Below are positions 8,437-16,983 of a stretch of DNA of 64,000 bases, one piece after another. The notes beneath the pieces are model-generated. The model did no database searches and was not told the origin of the DNA. It saw nothing but the letters and a program-made list of their open reading frames with translations. The DNA comes from Pelomonas asaccharophilus_A (GTDB taxonomy: Bacteria; Pseudomonadota; Gammaproteobacteria; Burkholderiales; Burkholderiaceae_C), in the NCBI RefSeq assembly GCF_031458115.1, contig NZ_JAVDXV010000007.1, forward strand, positions 310,001-374,000, in the 5' to 3' direction. Position 1 is the first letter of the stretch. Every line of letters begins with the position of its first letter. The translations under genes and the position numbers were made by a program.

Positions 8437-8931
8437 TCAGGTACCGCTGCCGTTGCGGATCTCCGGATCCGCCGTGGCGATCAGTTTCTGAGCTCCGCCC
8501 TCCGCAGGCCTGCGGAAGATCAGCACCACGCCGCGGGTGGTGCGCGACTCGACTGGCACCTCCACCGAGCCCAGGCCCTTGCGAGTCACGGCCATGAAGG
8601 TGCTCGGCATCTTGCAGTCGAACTCGAGCGTCTTGGCCACCGCGGAGAACAGCGCCACGCCTTTGTCAGGCTCGACGCCTTCATCCAGGGTGTCCAACGC
8701 GGAGGCCGGCATCTGGCCCTGCTGCTGGAAGGTGATGCTGCCGCTGTTCGCGTCGGTGTTGATCTGTTTGGAGCTCACCGGCTGCCAGCTGGAGTCGAAA
8801 TAGGCGCACTGCACCAGGTTCTCGGTCGGACCAGGATCGGCCTGCGCCACCTTCGGCTTCAGCGGCACGACGAAGTAGACGGTGGTCGCTTGGATGCCAA
8901 CAGTGTCGGCGTTGTTCTGCGGTTCGATCAT
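8437..8931 (-). CDS. uncharacterised protein beside the STAND regulator (164 aa)
   Basis: A soluble protein of unknown function with predicted beta-rich character and no signal peptide or membrane segment. It begins MIEPQNNADTVGIQATTVYF. The start follows the STAND regulator stop by only 13 bases on the same strand, with a GGAGATTC ribosome binding site, so the two share a transcript. Its conserved placement with the regulator suggests a partner, ligand or output of that protein. I do not recognise a family. Confidence 0.7.
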   Translation of the reverse strand: MIEPQNNADTVGIQATTVYFVVPLKPKVAQADPGPTENLVQCAYFDSSWQPVSSKQINTDANSGSITFQQQGQMPASALDTLDEGVEPDKGVALFSAVAKTLEFDCKMPSTFMAVTRKGLGSVEVPVESRTTRGVVLIFRRPAEGGAQKLIATADPEIRNGSGT

Positions 8932-8944
8932 GGAATCTCCTCAT

Positions 8945-11900
8945 TCAAGGGTGCTTGGAAAGCGGTGTCGAAAGCTGTGCTGCCGTGGTCGACGGCAGAG
9001 TTAGCGGCAAGTAGCCGTCGGCGACCAGGCGGCGAGCGACCAATGCGTCAGCGCCCTCGCCGGCGGCGCAGGTGCGGGCGGCCAACCACGCCTGCAGAGC
9101 TAGACCGGCCTGCCCGCCATCGACGGTGGACTGCAGCCCCTCGCGCAGCCGGACGCAATTCGTCGCTGCGGGGACGACGCCCCGTGCGTCGCGGATCCCC
9201 AGTGTCAGCAGTGCCCGGCGGGCCTGGATTTCGCGCATCTGCCAATAGCTCGGTCGCTGGCGCAGCAGATCCTCGAAGGACTCCGCGCTGTCGCCGAGCA
9301 TGCGTTCAACCGCAGGCCAGTCCCCTCTCGAGGCCGCGCGCTGCGCGGCGGCAACCACCACGCGGAGCAACGCCTCCTTGCGCTGGAACTCGCGGGCTGG
9401 GTCCGTGTCCGACGTCCCCTGCAGACGTGCGGTCAACTCGGTCAGGTCGGCGTCGACCGGCTGTCCGGCATCGAGCCGCGCCAGCGCGAGATGACTCTCG
9501 GCATGCAGCCGATCGATACGCCAATAGGCGTTGCTCGGGTCGTGGCGCTCCGCCGCGCGCAAACGCTCCACACCGGCAGTCATCACGACGACCGCCTCCA
9601 AGAGACGACCAGCGGCACGCATCGCCTCGGCGCGTCGCAAATCCAGCGTGCCGAGGTCGCGCAGACGCAGCTGCTCGTCACCCCTGCCCTGGGCCAGAGC
9701 GATGCGCTCCTGGCGGGCAGCGTCGTAGTGCTGTAGCGCCTCGATTGGCCGGCCCCGCACATGCGCCACCAACCCCAGCCATGTCCGCGAATTGGCCACG
9801 CCCTCGAGGGCTTCGACGTCGGCCGGCGCGCGCGACAGCGCGTCCTGCTTTAGCGCCAGCGATTCCTGGAACCACCGCTGCGCGGCCTCCCATAAACCGC
9901 GTCGGAACGTGATCGAGCCCAGGCTGTTAAGCGCGTAACCGAGCTCTGCAGTCGCGGCGGGATCCCCGGGCACAAGCTGCCGCCAGCGCGCGCTGGCTTC
10001 GCGGTAGCGGCTCATGGCCTCGGTTGCAGCGTCGAGCTCGCCCGCGTCGAACGAAATCTGGCCCAACCAGAAGGAGGCGGCTCCGAGCGTGCGGAAATAG
10101 TCGCCGGCATCCAGATCCGGAAGTTGCCCCCGGGGGGCCAGGTCTTCGAGCATCTGGCGCGCGGCGTTGAGAGCATCGACGGCGATATCCGTACGCCCAT
10201 GGCCCCGACTGCTGTTGACCTCCCCGATGACCACCAGTGCGCGGGCACGCTGCAGGGTGTCAGCCGCCGCACTGGCGGCTCCCTTGCCGTCAGGCGTCGC
10301 CAACACCTTCAGGCCTTGCTCGCCGATGCGGCCGAGCAGGTTGAGTTTGCCGATGGGCCGCAGATCGTCGGCCAGTTCACCCAGCATGAATGAAGCCAGC
10401 TGGCGGCTCTGGCGGTCGCGCTCGGCGGCAAGATCGGCCTGGTGCGAATAGCCGACGGCCGCGGTGACGGCGGCGGCGGCCAACAGCAGGGCGCCGGCCG
10501 TGGCAGCGCCGAGGCTCCACCGCTGCCGTCGCAGTCTTCGCTGCGAGCGCCTGACGAAGTCGCTCTCCTGCGGTCCGAAGAGGCCCGGCGCCTCGGCTAG
10601 CGCCCGCGTCACAGTCCACAGGGTATCGCCCCGCGGTAGCAGCAAGGCACCGGAGCGCCCGGACTCGACCCAGCGGGCCACCCACGGAACCAGGCCGTCA
10701 CGTGCGACCAGGGCCGCCCGGTGGCTCGCCACCCATGCGGTCACCCGAGGCCAGCGGCGCAGCAGCGCCTCGTGCGCGACGCGATAGCCCTTGCCGCTGC
10801 TGGCCAGGTCGGCCACGAGCAAGCGGGCCTCAACGAGGGCCTCTACCAGCGCTCGCTCGTCGGCATCGACGAGCTCGTCATCCGGCATCCAGCGGCTCGT
10901 CGGCGCAGCCTCGTCGCCCGCGAGAGTGACCAAGCGCGACAGCAGCTGCGAGAGTGCGCTCTGCCGCGCAGCTGGCAGGCCGTGGAGCAGGGCCTCAGCG
11001 CGCCGACCGATCGCCCCCTCGAGGCCTCCCAATGCTTCATATGAGGCCCAGGCCAGGATGTCACCCGGCTCGCGGTTCAGGTACAGCTGCTGCAGCGTGT
11101 ACTGCAGCAAAGGCAGGGCTTCCGGTGACCGCATCGCATCGACGCACAGGCGATCGTCTAGGCGGTTCAGACCGCTGTCGTCGCTGCCATAGCTCAGCCC
11201 GGCGGCCCTGGCGGGCAGCCGGATGATCTGCGCGATCTCGCCGGCGCCGGGCGGTGCGAGGTCGAAATGGGCCCCGGCCTCCTTGTCCTCCATCAGCAGC
11301 GGCTGCCGCGCCAGCGCGGCATAGAAGTCATTGCGGCAGACGCCCAGGACCAGGATGCGGCCGCTTCGCAGCAGGTCGCCGAGCGTGGCCAGCCACGCAC
11401 CCACATGTGCCGGATCTTCCTGTAGTAAGGATTCGAGCCGATCCAGCACCAGCAAAGGTGGCGCGGCGAGGCGGGTGCGCGGGCCTGCAATCGCGTCAAG
11501 ACCGATCTCCAGCTGCCGCACCACCTCCTCGGGCCGCTCGCGGAGGGCTCCGGACAGGCTGTCTATGCTGTAGCCGGACAGCAGCGGCACGCCGGCGTAG
11601 TCCCAGTCCAGCAGCGCACCGGCCAGCCCCGCCCATGTGTCGGGCACCGTCCCGTCGGCCGTGCGGCCGAGCGCGCCCAGGTCCACCGTGGCGGTCGTGC
11701 AGACATGCAAGACCGCGCCATCGGTCGCGTCAGCCACCGGCTCAAGTAGGGCCGGCAACAGGCCTGCCTGGACCAGCGATGTCTTGCCCGATCCACTGGG
11801 CCCCAGCAGCATCACGAGCGGATGGCCGCGACGCCATTGCCGGTCCAGGCGGGATCGCAATTCGGCCACGGCCGCGTCGCGCCCGAAGAACACACTGGCA

Positions 11901-12418
11901 TGACCCAGGTCAAAGGGCTCTAGGCCGCGAAACGGTGACTGTCCGCGCCAACCCTCGGCATGGCTACGTGGCCCCTGTTCGGACAGCACTCGGATCGGAG
12001 CCACGAGCCGGTAGCCCCGTTTGCGTATGGTCTCCAGATAGACGGGCTCGGTCGCGCTGTCATGCAGCGCGCGCCGCAGGCCGGCGACGACCTTGTGCAC
12101 CGGGTTGTCGCCTTGGGCAGGCGCTTCCGGCCAGCATTGCTGCAGCAGGGATTCCGCCGAAACGACCACGCCGGGCTGCCGGCACAGCGCCACCAGTACG
12201 GCCATGGGGCGCGGCTCGAGCGTCACGCACTCGTCAGCGCGGCTGAGGCGCCGCGTGGCCACGTCGATCCGCCAATCGCCCAGCAAGAAGCCGGCCGGTC
12301 GCGGGTCTGTCGCTGTCGATCCCGTTGCTCTGACCCTCGCGAGCGGTCCCGGAGCTACGGCCTCGGCGCCCTGCGTCGAGGCCGTGCAGGAAAGGGGGCC
12401 GTCAGCGGTCCGGTCCAT
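8945..12418 (-). CDS. wHTH-STAND ATPase-TPR transcriptional regulator (1157 aa)
   Basis: A very large signal-integrating regulator. Residues ~43-143 form an OmpR/CadC-type winged helix (FLLGDWRIDVATRRLSR to TIRKRGYRLVAPI). Residues ~160-600 resemble the novel STAND NTPase 1 family: SPFRGLEPF, then FFGRDAAVAEL, then Walker A GPSGSGKTS at ~206 and Walker B LLVLDRLES. A single transmembrane helix lies near residues 634-656. The last ~480 residues are a helical TPR-like repeat region (for example AELGYALNSLGSITFRRGLW). Such CadC-like architectures place DNA binding in the cytoplasm and sensing across the membrane. It is transcribed away from the contractile injection operon across a 264-bp gap, which makes it the prime candidate activator or repressor of that operon. 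Confidence 0.85.
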   Translation of the reverse strand: MDRTADGPLSCTASTQGAEAVAPGPLARVRATGSTATDPRPAGFLLGDWRIDVATRRLSRADECVTLEPRPMAVLVALCRQPGVVVSAESLLQQCWPEAPAQGDNPVHKVVAGLRRALHDSATEPVYLETIRKRGYRLVAPIRVLSEQGPRSHAEGWRGQSPFRGLEPFDLGHASVFFGRDAAVAELRSRLDRQWRRGHPLVMLLGPSGSGKTSLVQAGLLPALLEPVADATDGAVLHVCTTATVDLGALGRTADGTVPDTWAGLAGALLDWDYAGVPLLSGYSIDSLSGALRERPEEVVRQLEIGLDAIAGPRTRLAAPPLLVLDRLESLLQEDPAHVGAWLATLGDLLRSGRILVLGVCRNDFYAALARQPLLMEDKEAGAHFDLAPPGAGEIAQIIRLPARAAGLSYGSDDSGLNRLDDRLCVDAMRSPEALPLLQYTLQQLYLNREPGDILAWASYEALGGLEGAIGRRAEALLHGLPAARQSALSQLLSRLVTLAGDEAAPTSRWMPDDELVDADERALVEALVEARLLVADLASSGKGYRVAHEALLRRWPRVTAWVASHRAALVARDGLVPWVARWVESGRSGALLLPRGDTLWTVTRALAEAPGLFGPQESDFVRRSQRRLRRQRWSLGAATAGALLLAAAAVTAAVGYSHQADLAAERDRQSRQLASFMLGELADDLRPIGKLNLLGRIGEQGLKVLATPDGKGAASAAADTLQRARALVVIGEVNSSRGHGRTDIAVDALNAARQMLEDLAPRGQLPDLDAGDYFRTLGAASFWLGQISFDAGELDAATEAMSRYREASARWRQLVPGDPAATAELGYALNSLGSITFRRGLWEAAQRWFQESLALKQDALSRAPADVEALEGVANSRTWLGLVAHVRGRPIEALQHYDAARQERIALAQGRGDEQLRLRDLGTLDLRRAEAMRAAGRLLEAVVVMTAGVERLRAAERHDPSNAYWRIDRLHAESHLALARLDAGQPVDADLTELTARLQGTSDTDPAREFQRKEALLRVVVAAAQRAASRGDWPAVERMLGDSAESFEDLLRQRPSYWQMREIQARRALLTLGIRDARGVVPAATNCVRLREGLQSTVDGGQAGLALQAWLAARTCAAGEGADALVARRLVADGYLPLTLPSTTAAQLSTPLSKHP

Positions 12419-12682
12419 ATGTGCACTCCCTGAGCGTGGCCTCTGCGAGGGCCCGTGACGGTCAGTTTAGGAGCACACGCACCGCCAAGTCAGCATTGCT
12501 GTCCCCAATAAGTCTGACAGATTGACAGCCTGAGGAAAGCACGGCATCGCGTCGACCCGATCTCCGCAAATCGGAAGTTGGATTTCGGCATCCGTCCGAT
12601 GGTCCCGCGCGCGGCGCGTCCCTAACGTGTGGGCCATCGAGACCGCACACCGGAACGCCCCTCGCCCTCCTTCGACCCCGCC
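12419..12682. promoter_or_regulatory. divergent control region of the injection-system operon
   Basis: This gap separates the STAND regulator from the first structural gene. Visible elements are an inverted pair CTGTC/GACAG at 12499-12520, a direct TGACAG repeat, a perfect TTGACA at 12522-12527 with no convincing -10 at the right distance, and ATTGCTGTCC at 12495-12504, which resembles a single PrtN P-box unit. The STAND regulator very likely binds here. The exact promoters cannot be fixed by eye. Confidence 0.45.
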
Positions 12683-13255
12683 ATGATCGACGCTGCCATC
12701 CACCACATCGCCGGCCACCTCAACGCCGTGCTGCGCCGTTCCCACCAGTCGGCGGAGGACCTGGTGGTCGTCACGGGGCTGCAGGAATCCGACGGCAGCC
12801 CGGCGGCGACTGCCACCCAGCGCCTGTCGGTCTTTCTCGTCAACCTGGAGCGCGAAGGCGCCCCCGGCCTGCCCGTACAAGCCCTGGGCAACGGGGAGCG
12901 CCTAGCTCGCTCGGCGCCACCGGTCCACCTGAACTTGCTGGTGATGTTCGCGGCGAACTACGGCGGAACGACCTACCCCGAGGCGCTGAAGCTCGTCGGC
13001 AGCACCATCGCCTGCTTCCAGGCGACGCCGGTGCTCGACTCCCAGAACTCTCCAGGTCTGGATCCCCGCTTGGACAAGCTCACGCTGTCCATTGAGTCGA
13101 TCGGCTTGCAGGAGATGGCGTCCCTCTGGGGTGCGCTCGGCGGCCGCTATGTGCCCTCGGTGCTCTACCGCGTACGCCTGCTCACCATCGACGCACGCCA
13201 GCCGGATGCGCAGCTCCCGATCGTACGCACGCCGCGCGTCGGCGTGCACGGGTGA
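12683..13255 (+). CDS. eCIS cap/terminator protein, DUF4255 (Pvc16/Afp16-like)
   Basis: A 190-residue protein starting at MIDAAIHHIAGHLNAVLRRS, the usual DUF4255 opening. It continues with the family-like segments RLSVFLVNLEREG and HLNLLVMFAANYGG. I chose the ATG at 12683; an upstream GTG at 12629 would add 18 unlikely residues. In Afp/PVC particles the family member caps the distal end of the sheath-tube and sets its length. In those operons it is usually the last structural gene, whereas here it comes first. It precedes the unknown 272-residue protein by ten bases. Confidence 0.85.
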   Translation: MIDAAIHHIAGHLNAVLRRSHQSAEDLVVVTGLQESDGSPAATATQRLSVFLVNLEREGAPGLPVQALGNGERLARSAPPVHLNLLVMFAANYGGTTYPEALKLVGSTIACFQATPVLDSQNSPGLDPRLDKLTLSIESIGLQEMASLWGALGGRYVPSVLYRVRLLTIDARQPDAQLPIVRTPRVGVHG

Positions 13256-13265
13256 GGGAACGAAC

Positions 13266-14084
13266 GTGGACGCCTGGCTCCCGCTACTGCAACTGGAAGT
13301 GCGCCACGGCTACTACGCCACCGGGCGGTGCCGTGGCCTGCGGTTCGAGCCGACCTTGGGCACCGCCGCCGCAATTCGCCGCGCCGACATCGCTGCGCGC
13401 AGCGACGGCTGCAACCTCTTCCTGCACGGACCTGCCGACGCGCCGGACGCGCTCAACACGCCCGACGAGGGCCTGACCTGGCTCATCTTCACGGCCGACG
13501 CCGACTTCGCCTGCGCAACCGACGACCCGGCGTGCCGGCCGGAACAGCTGCTGTGGATCCAGGGGGCTGAGTCGGGCGGCGACGGCACACTGACCGCCAC
13601 GCCGCGACCGCTGCGCGACGCGCGGGTGGCCTCGCTGCTGACGTCAGCCGACCGGCTGCGCCCCCCGTTCGCGATGCTCTGGCTGCCGTTGGCCGAGTTG
13701 CGGCGAAGCTGGGCGAACGCGGCCGTAGCACGCCTGAGCTGGCGGCTGGAACCACGAGCCACCGTGTGGAAGTACTGCCTGCACGGCGACTGGCCGGAAC
13801 CCGCGCTGGCCATCGTCGACCTCTCGGGAGAGGCCAGCTTCGGCACGCCCGCGCGGGACCGCATGGACGACGGCACGCCCATGCTCGCCATCCGCTCGAC
13901 GGGTCGCATCCCGCTCGAGCAGCGGCCAACCCGACGCCTGCAACTTCGCAGCCGCCCGGAATCGGACGGCCACGCTGACAAGGTGCTGATCCGCCGGCTA
14001 CCCATGCCCGCGGCACAGTTCCTCGCCCGGGAAGTGATCGAGGGCCAGCCCACGGTCATCTCCGAGATCCACGTGCATCGATAA
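13266..14084 (+). CDS. uncharacterised conserved eCIS protein (272 aa)
   Basis: It starts at a GTG ten bases after the cap gene, since no ATG is in frame at the right place. It begins VDAWLPLLQLEVRHGYYATG. The pattern of a beta strand, HxYY, then CRGLRFEPT looks like a conserved domain that I associate with contractile-system loci, but I cannot name it. The protein is predicted mostly beta, without membrane segments. Its place between the cap and the sheath suggests an assembly factor, an adaptor at the distal end, or a particle decoration. It has no assigned counterpart among the canonical Pvc1-16 proteins. Confidence 0.75.
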   Translation: MDAWLPLLQLEVRHGYYATGRCRGLRFEPTLGTAAAIRRADIAARSDGCNLFLHGPADAPDALNTPDEGLTWLIFTADADFACATDDPACRPEQLLWIQGAESGGDGTLTATPRPLRDARVASLLTSADRLRPPFAMLWLPLAELRRSWANAAVARLSWRLEPRATVWKYCLHGDWPEPALAIVDLSGEASFGTPARDRMDDGTPMLAIRSTGRIPLEQRPTRRLQLRSRPESDGHADKVLIRRLPMPAAQFLAREVIEGQPTVISEIHVHR

Positions 14085-14102
14085 CCCGCTGAGGAGCCCA
14101 CC

Positions 14103-15719
14103 ATGGCCATGAAGACACCCGGTGTCTATATCGTCGAGAAGAACGCCTTCCCCAACTCGATCGTCGAGGTGGCCACGGCGGTGCCGGCTTTCGTCGGCTA
14201 CACCAGCCGCGCGGAGAACGGCAGCAAGTCGCTACGCAACAAGCCCTGGCGCATCAGCTCCATGGCCGAATACCACACCTACTTCGGCTACGGACCGGCT
14301 CCGCTGCTGCGCATCGAGGACGCCAAGCCCGACGCCCGCGTGGACTTCCGCGCGGCCGACAAGGACTACACGCTGACCCAGGCGGTCGGCAAGGACGGCG
14401 GTCGCTTCCTGCTGTATCACAGCATGGTTCACTTCTTCCAGAACGGCGGCGGCCCCTGCTACATCGTCTCGGTCGGCGACTACGGCGGTGACGTCGATGC
14501 GCAGAAGCTCAGCGACGGCATCACGCCGCTGATCAAGGAGCAGGAACCGACGATGCTCGTCATCCCCGACGCGGTGCTGCTCAAGCGCGCCGACTGCGTC
14601 GCCGTGCAGCAGGCCATGCTGCAGCACTGTGGCGGCAAGATGCGCAACCGCATCGCCATCCTCGACGTATGGGGTGGCTACCTGGACCGCAAGGACCCGG
14701 GCGGCGACCCCATCGAGAGCTTCCGCAACGACCTGGGCGTGAACTACCTGGACTTCGCGGCGGCCTACTACCCCTGGGTCAACACGACGGTGGTGCAGGA
14801 CAAGGACCTGGACTACACCCGCATCGCCAACCGCGACCTGCTCGCCACGCTGCTGCGCCAGGAGCTCGGCCTGCCGGAGCAGATCGACGACAGCCTGCCG
14901 CCACGCGTGGCCCAGCAGGCCCACGCCGTCGCCGACATCACCAAGGACGACACGGCCTGGACCGCCTACGTGACCGAGCTGGTCAACAAGTCCACCAAAA
15001 GCGAAGAGGAAAAGGCCAAGGCTTTGACTGAGCCGGCCCTGAGGGTGGCCGTGGAGACGCACAAGTCGCTGCTGCACAAGAGCCTCACATCGCTGAGCCC
15101 GCTATACAACTCGCTGATGACCGAGGCACGCAACCGCCTCAACCTGCTGCCCCCTGCCGCCGCGATGGCTGGCGTCTACACGATGGTGGACAACAGCCGC
15201 GGCGTCTGGAAGGCGCCGGCCAACGTCAGTCTCAACGGCGTCATCTCGCCCGAAGTCAGCATCTCGCACGAGGAGCAGGAAGACCTAAACGTCACAACCC
15301 AGGGCAAGTCCATCAACGCCATCCGCAGCTTCATCGGTGAGGGCGTGCTGGTGTGGGGCGCCCGCACGCTGGACGGCAACAGCCTGGACTGGCGCTACAT
15401 CAACGTGCGCCGCACGATGATCATGATGGAGGAGTCCTGCCGCCTGGCCGCCAAGGCCATGGTGTTCGAGCCCAACGTGGCTAACACCTGGGTGACCATC
15501 AAAAGCATGATCTCCAGCTTCCTGACCGGTATCTGGAAGCGCGGCGGCCTGGCCGGTGCCGTGCCGGAGGACGCATTCAGTGTGCACGTGGGCCTGGGCG
15601 AGACGATGACGCCCGAGGACGTCCTCGAGGGCATCCTGCGCGTGACCGTCCTGGTGGCGATCAGCCGCCCCGCCGAGTTCATCGAGATCACCTTCCAGCA
15701 GCAGATGCAGAAGTCCTGA
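14103..15719 (+). CDS. contractile tail sheath protein
   Basis: A 538-residue sheath subunit. It opens with the classic tail-sheath N-terminus KTPGVYIVEKNAFPNSI, followed by VATAVPAFVGYTSRA. The C-terminal domain carries INVRRTMIMMEESCRLAAKA and FEPNVANTWVTIKSMISSFL, the handshake-forming region that links neighbouring sheath subunits. PVC and Afp encode three sheath paralogues; here a single gene appears to form the whole sheath. A ribosome binding site GAGGAG precedes the ATG. Confidence 0.95.
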   Translation: MAMKTPGVYIVEKNAFPNSIVEVATAVPAFVGYTSRAENGSKSLRNKPWRISSMAEYHTYFGYGPAPLLRIEDAKPDARVDFRAADKDYTLTQAVGKDGGRFLLYHSMVHFFQNGGGPCYIVSVGDYGGDVDAQKLSDGITPLIKEQEPTMLVIPDAVLLKRADCVAVQQAMLQHCGGKMRNRIAILDVWGGYLDRKDPGGDPIESFRNDLGVNYLDFAAAYYPWVNTTVVQDKDLDYTRIANRDLLATLLRQELGLPEQIDDSLPPRVAQQAHAVADITKDDTAWTAYVTELVNKSTKSEEEKAKALTEPALRVAVETHKSLLHKSLTSLSPLYNSLMTEARNRLNLLPPAAAMAGVYTMVDNSRGVWKAPANVSLNGVISPEVSISHEEQEDLNVTTQGKSINAIRSFIGEGVLVWGARTLDGNSLDWRYINVRRTMIMMEESCRLAAKAMVFEPNVANTWVTIKSMISSFLTGIWKRGGLAGAVPEDAFSVHVGLGETMTPEDVLEGILRVTVLVAISRPAEFIEITFQQQMQKS

Positions 15720-15786
15720 GCCGCCGCGCTCCAAAGGACTTCCCACGTCTTTTCCCGCAAATCCCTAACCCTCGCGGAGGCAGGCA

Positions 15787-16245
15787 ATGGCAGACGACGG
15801 ATCAAAGCAATCGACCACGGTGTGGCCGCTCCCCAAGTTCCGCTTCGAAGTGAAGTGGGACTCGGCGGTCATGTCATTCCAGGAAGTCTCGGGCCTGGAC
15901 GTGGAAGCCCAGCCCATCGAGTACCGGCACGGTGACAGCCCGGCGCTCTCGGTGCTGAAGATGCCCGGCATGAAGAAGTACAGCGACGTCACGATGAAGA
16001 AAGGCGTCTTCAAGGGCGACAACAAGTTCTGGGACTGGTTCGCCGAGATCAAGATGAACACGATCAAGCGCAAGCCGATCACGATCAGCCTACTGGACGA
16101 GGAAGGCAAACCGACCATGGTCTGGACGCTGGCCAACGCCTGGCCGACCAAGATCACCAGTACCGACCTCAAGTCAACCGGCAACGAGGTGGCAATCGAG
16201 ACCATCGTGATCGCGCACGAAGGCCTCACCATCGCCAACGCCTGA
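15787..16245 (+). CDS. inner tube protein (Pvc1/Afp1-like)
   Basis: A 152-residue tube subunit of the T4 gp19-like family. Recognisable segments are FRFEVKWDSAVMSFQEVSGL, then EYRHGDSPALSVLKMPG, and a GVFKGDNKFWDWF loop. Hexameric rings of this protein stack inside the sheath to form the hollow cargo tube. It ends in a TGATG overlap with the second tube gene, a one-base overlap that couples their translation. Confidence 0.92.
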   Translation: MADDGSKQSTTVWPLPKFRFEVKWDSAVMSFQEVSGLDVEAQPIEYRHGDSPALSVLKMPGMKKYSDVTMKKGVFKGDNKFWDWFAEIKMNTIKRKPITISLLDEEGKPTMVWTLANAWPTKITSTDLKSTGNEVAIETIVIAHEGLTIANA

Positions 16246-16805
16246 TGCTGGTGCCACCCGCTCCACCGCTGCCGCCTGCGGCGCGCCCGTCGGCGCGGGT
16301 CGGTCCGCCACCGGCCCCGCGCGTCTCGGCCTCCGCGCCCACGGCGCTGAGAGAGGAGATGCTCTACCCGCCACCCGCCTTCCGCTTCTCGGTGACCTTC
16401 GGGTCCGCCGGCCGCAACCGGGACAACGCGTTCCGCGAGGTTAACGGGCTGGGACCCGAACTTGAGACTGAAGCGTTGGTCGAGGGTGGGCAGAACACCT
16501 TCGTGCATCTTCTGCCCAAGGCGGCCAAGCATCCAAAGCTGGTGCTTTCGCGAGGCGTGGCGACGATGGAATCCGGGCTGTTGCAGTGGTGCCAGGAGGT
16601 GCTCGAAGGCGGTCTTGCGCAACCGATCGCGCCGCAGCTGTTGCACGTCTTCCTGCTCGACCAGGATGGTGGCCCGCTGCGCGTCTGGGCGGTACGCAAC
16701 GCCTACCCGGTCAAATGGTCCGTCGAGCCCTTCCAGTCCACGCGCAACGAGGTCGCGATCGAGCGCATCGAGCTGGCTTATGCCGGCTCGAACCGGGTCG
16801 CCTGA
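16245..16805 (+). CDS. second tube protein (Pvc5/Afp5-like)
   Basis: A 186-residue paralogue of the preceding tube protein, with a ~35-residue proline-rich N-terminal extension followed by the tube fold (FRFSVTFGSAGRNRDNAF, then REVNGLGPEL). The C-terminal PVKWSVEPFQSTRNEVAIE mirrors the same block in the first tube protein. In PVC and Afp the equivalent protein initiates the tube at the baseplate. The proline-rich extension could dock it to the LysM/spike complex encoded next. Confidence 0.9.
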   Translation: MLVPPAPPLPPAARPSARVGPPPAPRVSASAPTALREEMLYPPPAFRFSVTFGSAGRNRDNAFREVNGLGPELETEALVEGGQNTFVHLLPKAAKHPKLVLSRGVATMESGLLQWCQEVLEGGLAQPIAPQLLHVFLLDQDGGPLRVWAVRNAYPVKWSVEPFQSTRNEVAIERIELAYAGSNRVA

Positions 16806-16814
16806 GGACGCGCC

Positions 16815-16982
16815 ATGAGCATCGAAGTCCGACAGTTGCTGATCCGCTCGCAGGTGACGCCCGCTCCCGCGCCGCCCCCTGCCGCGCTTGCGCCACGCGA
16901 GCTGCAGCGGCTGCGCGAGCAGTTGCTGGCAGAGTGCTGCGCTTGGCTGGCCGAGCGCCTCAACGCACAAAGGGAGCGCTGA
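16815..16982 (+). CDS. small eCIS protein, DUF5908 (Pvc6-like)
   Basis: A 55-residue gene starting MSIEVRQLLIRSQVTP and ending in a charged helix. It fits between the tube and the LysM gene, with nine bases before it and one base after its stop. The opening IEVRQLLIRS is the hallmark of DUF5908, a small family found at exactly this position in contractile injection loci, equivalent to Pvc6. The role is unknown; a baseplate or tube-initiation accessory is likely. Confidence 0.8.
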   Translation: MSIEVRQLLIRSQVTPAPAPPPAALAPRELQRLREQLLAECCAWLAERLNAQRER

Positions 16983-16983
16983 C

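Noticed and set aside
12419..12682. array of PrtN P-boxes
   Set aside because: Only one unit (ATTGCTGTCC) fits. Known P-boxes are multiple tandem units, so the match may be chance.
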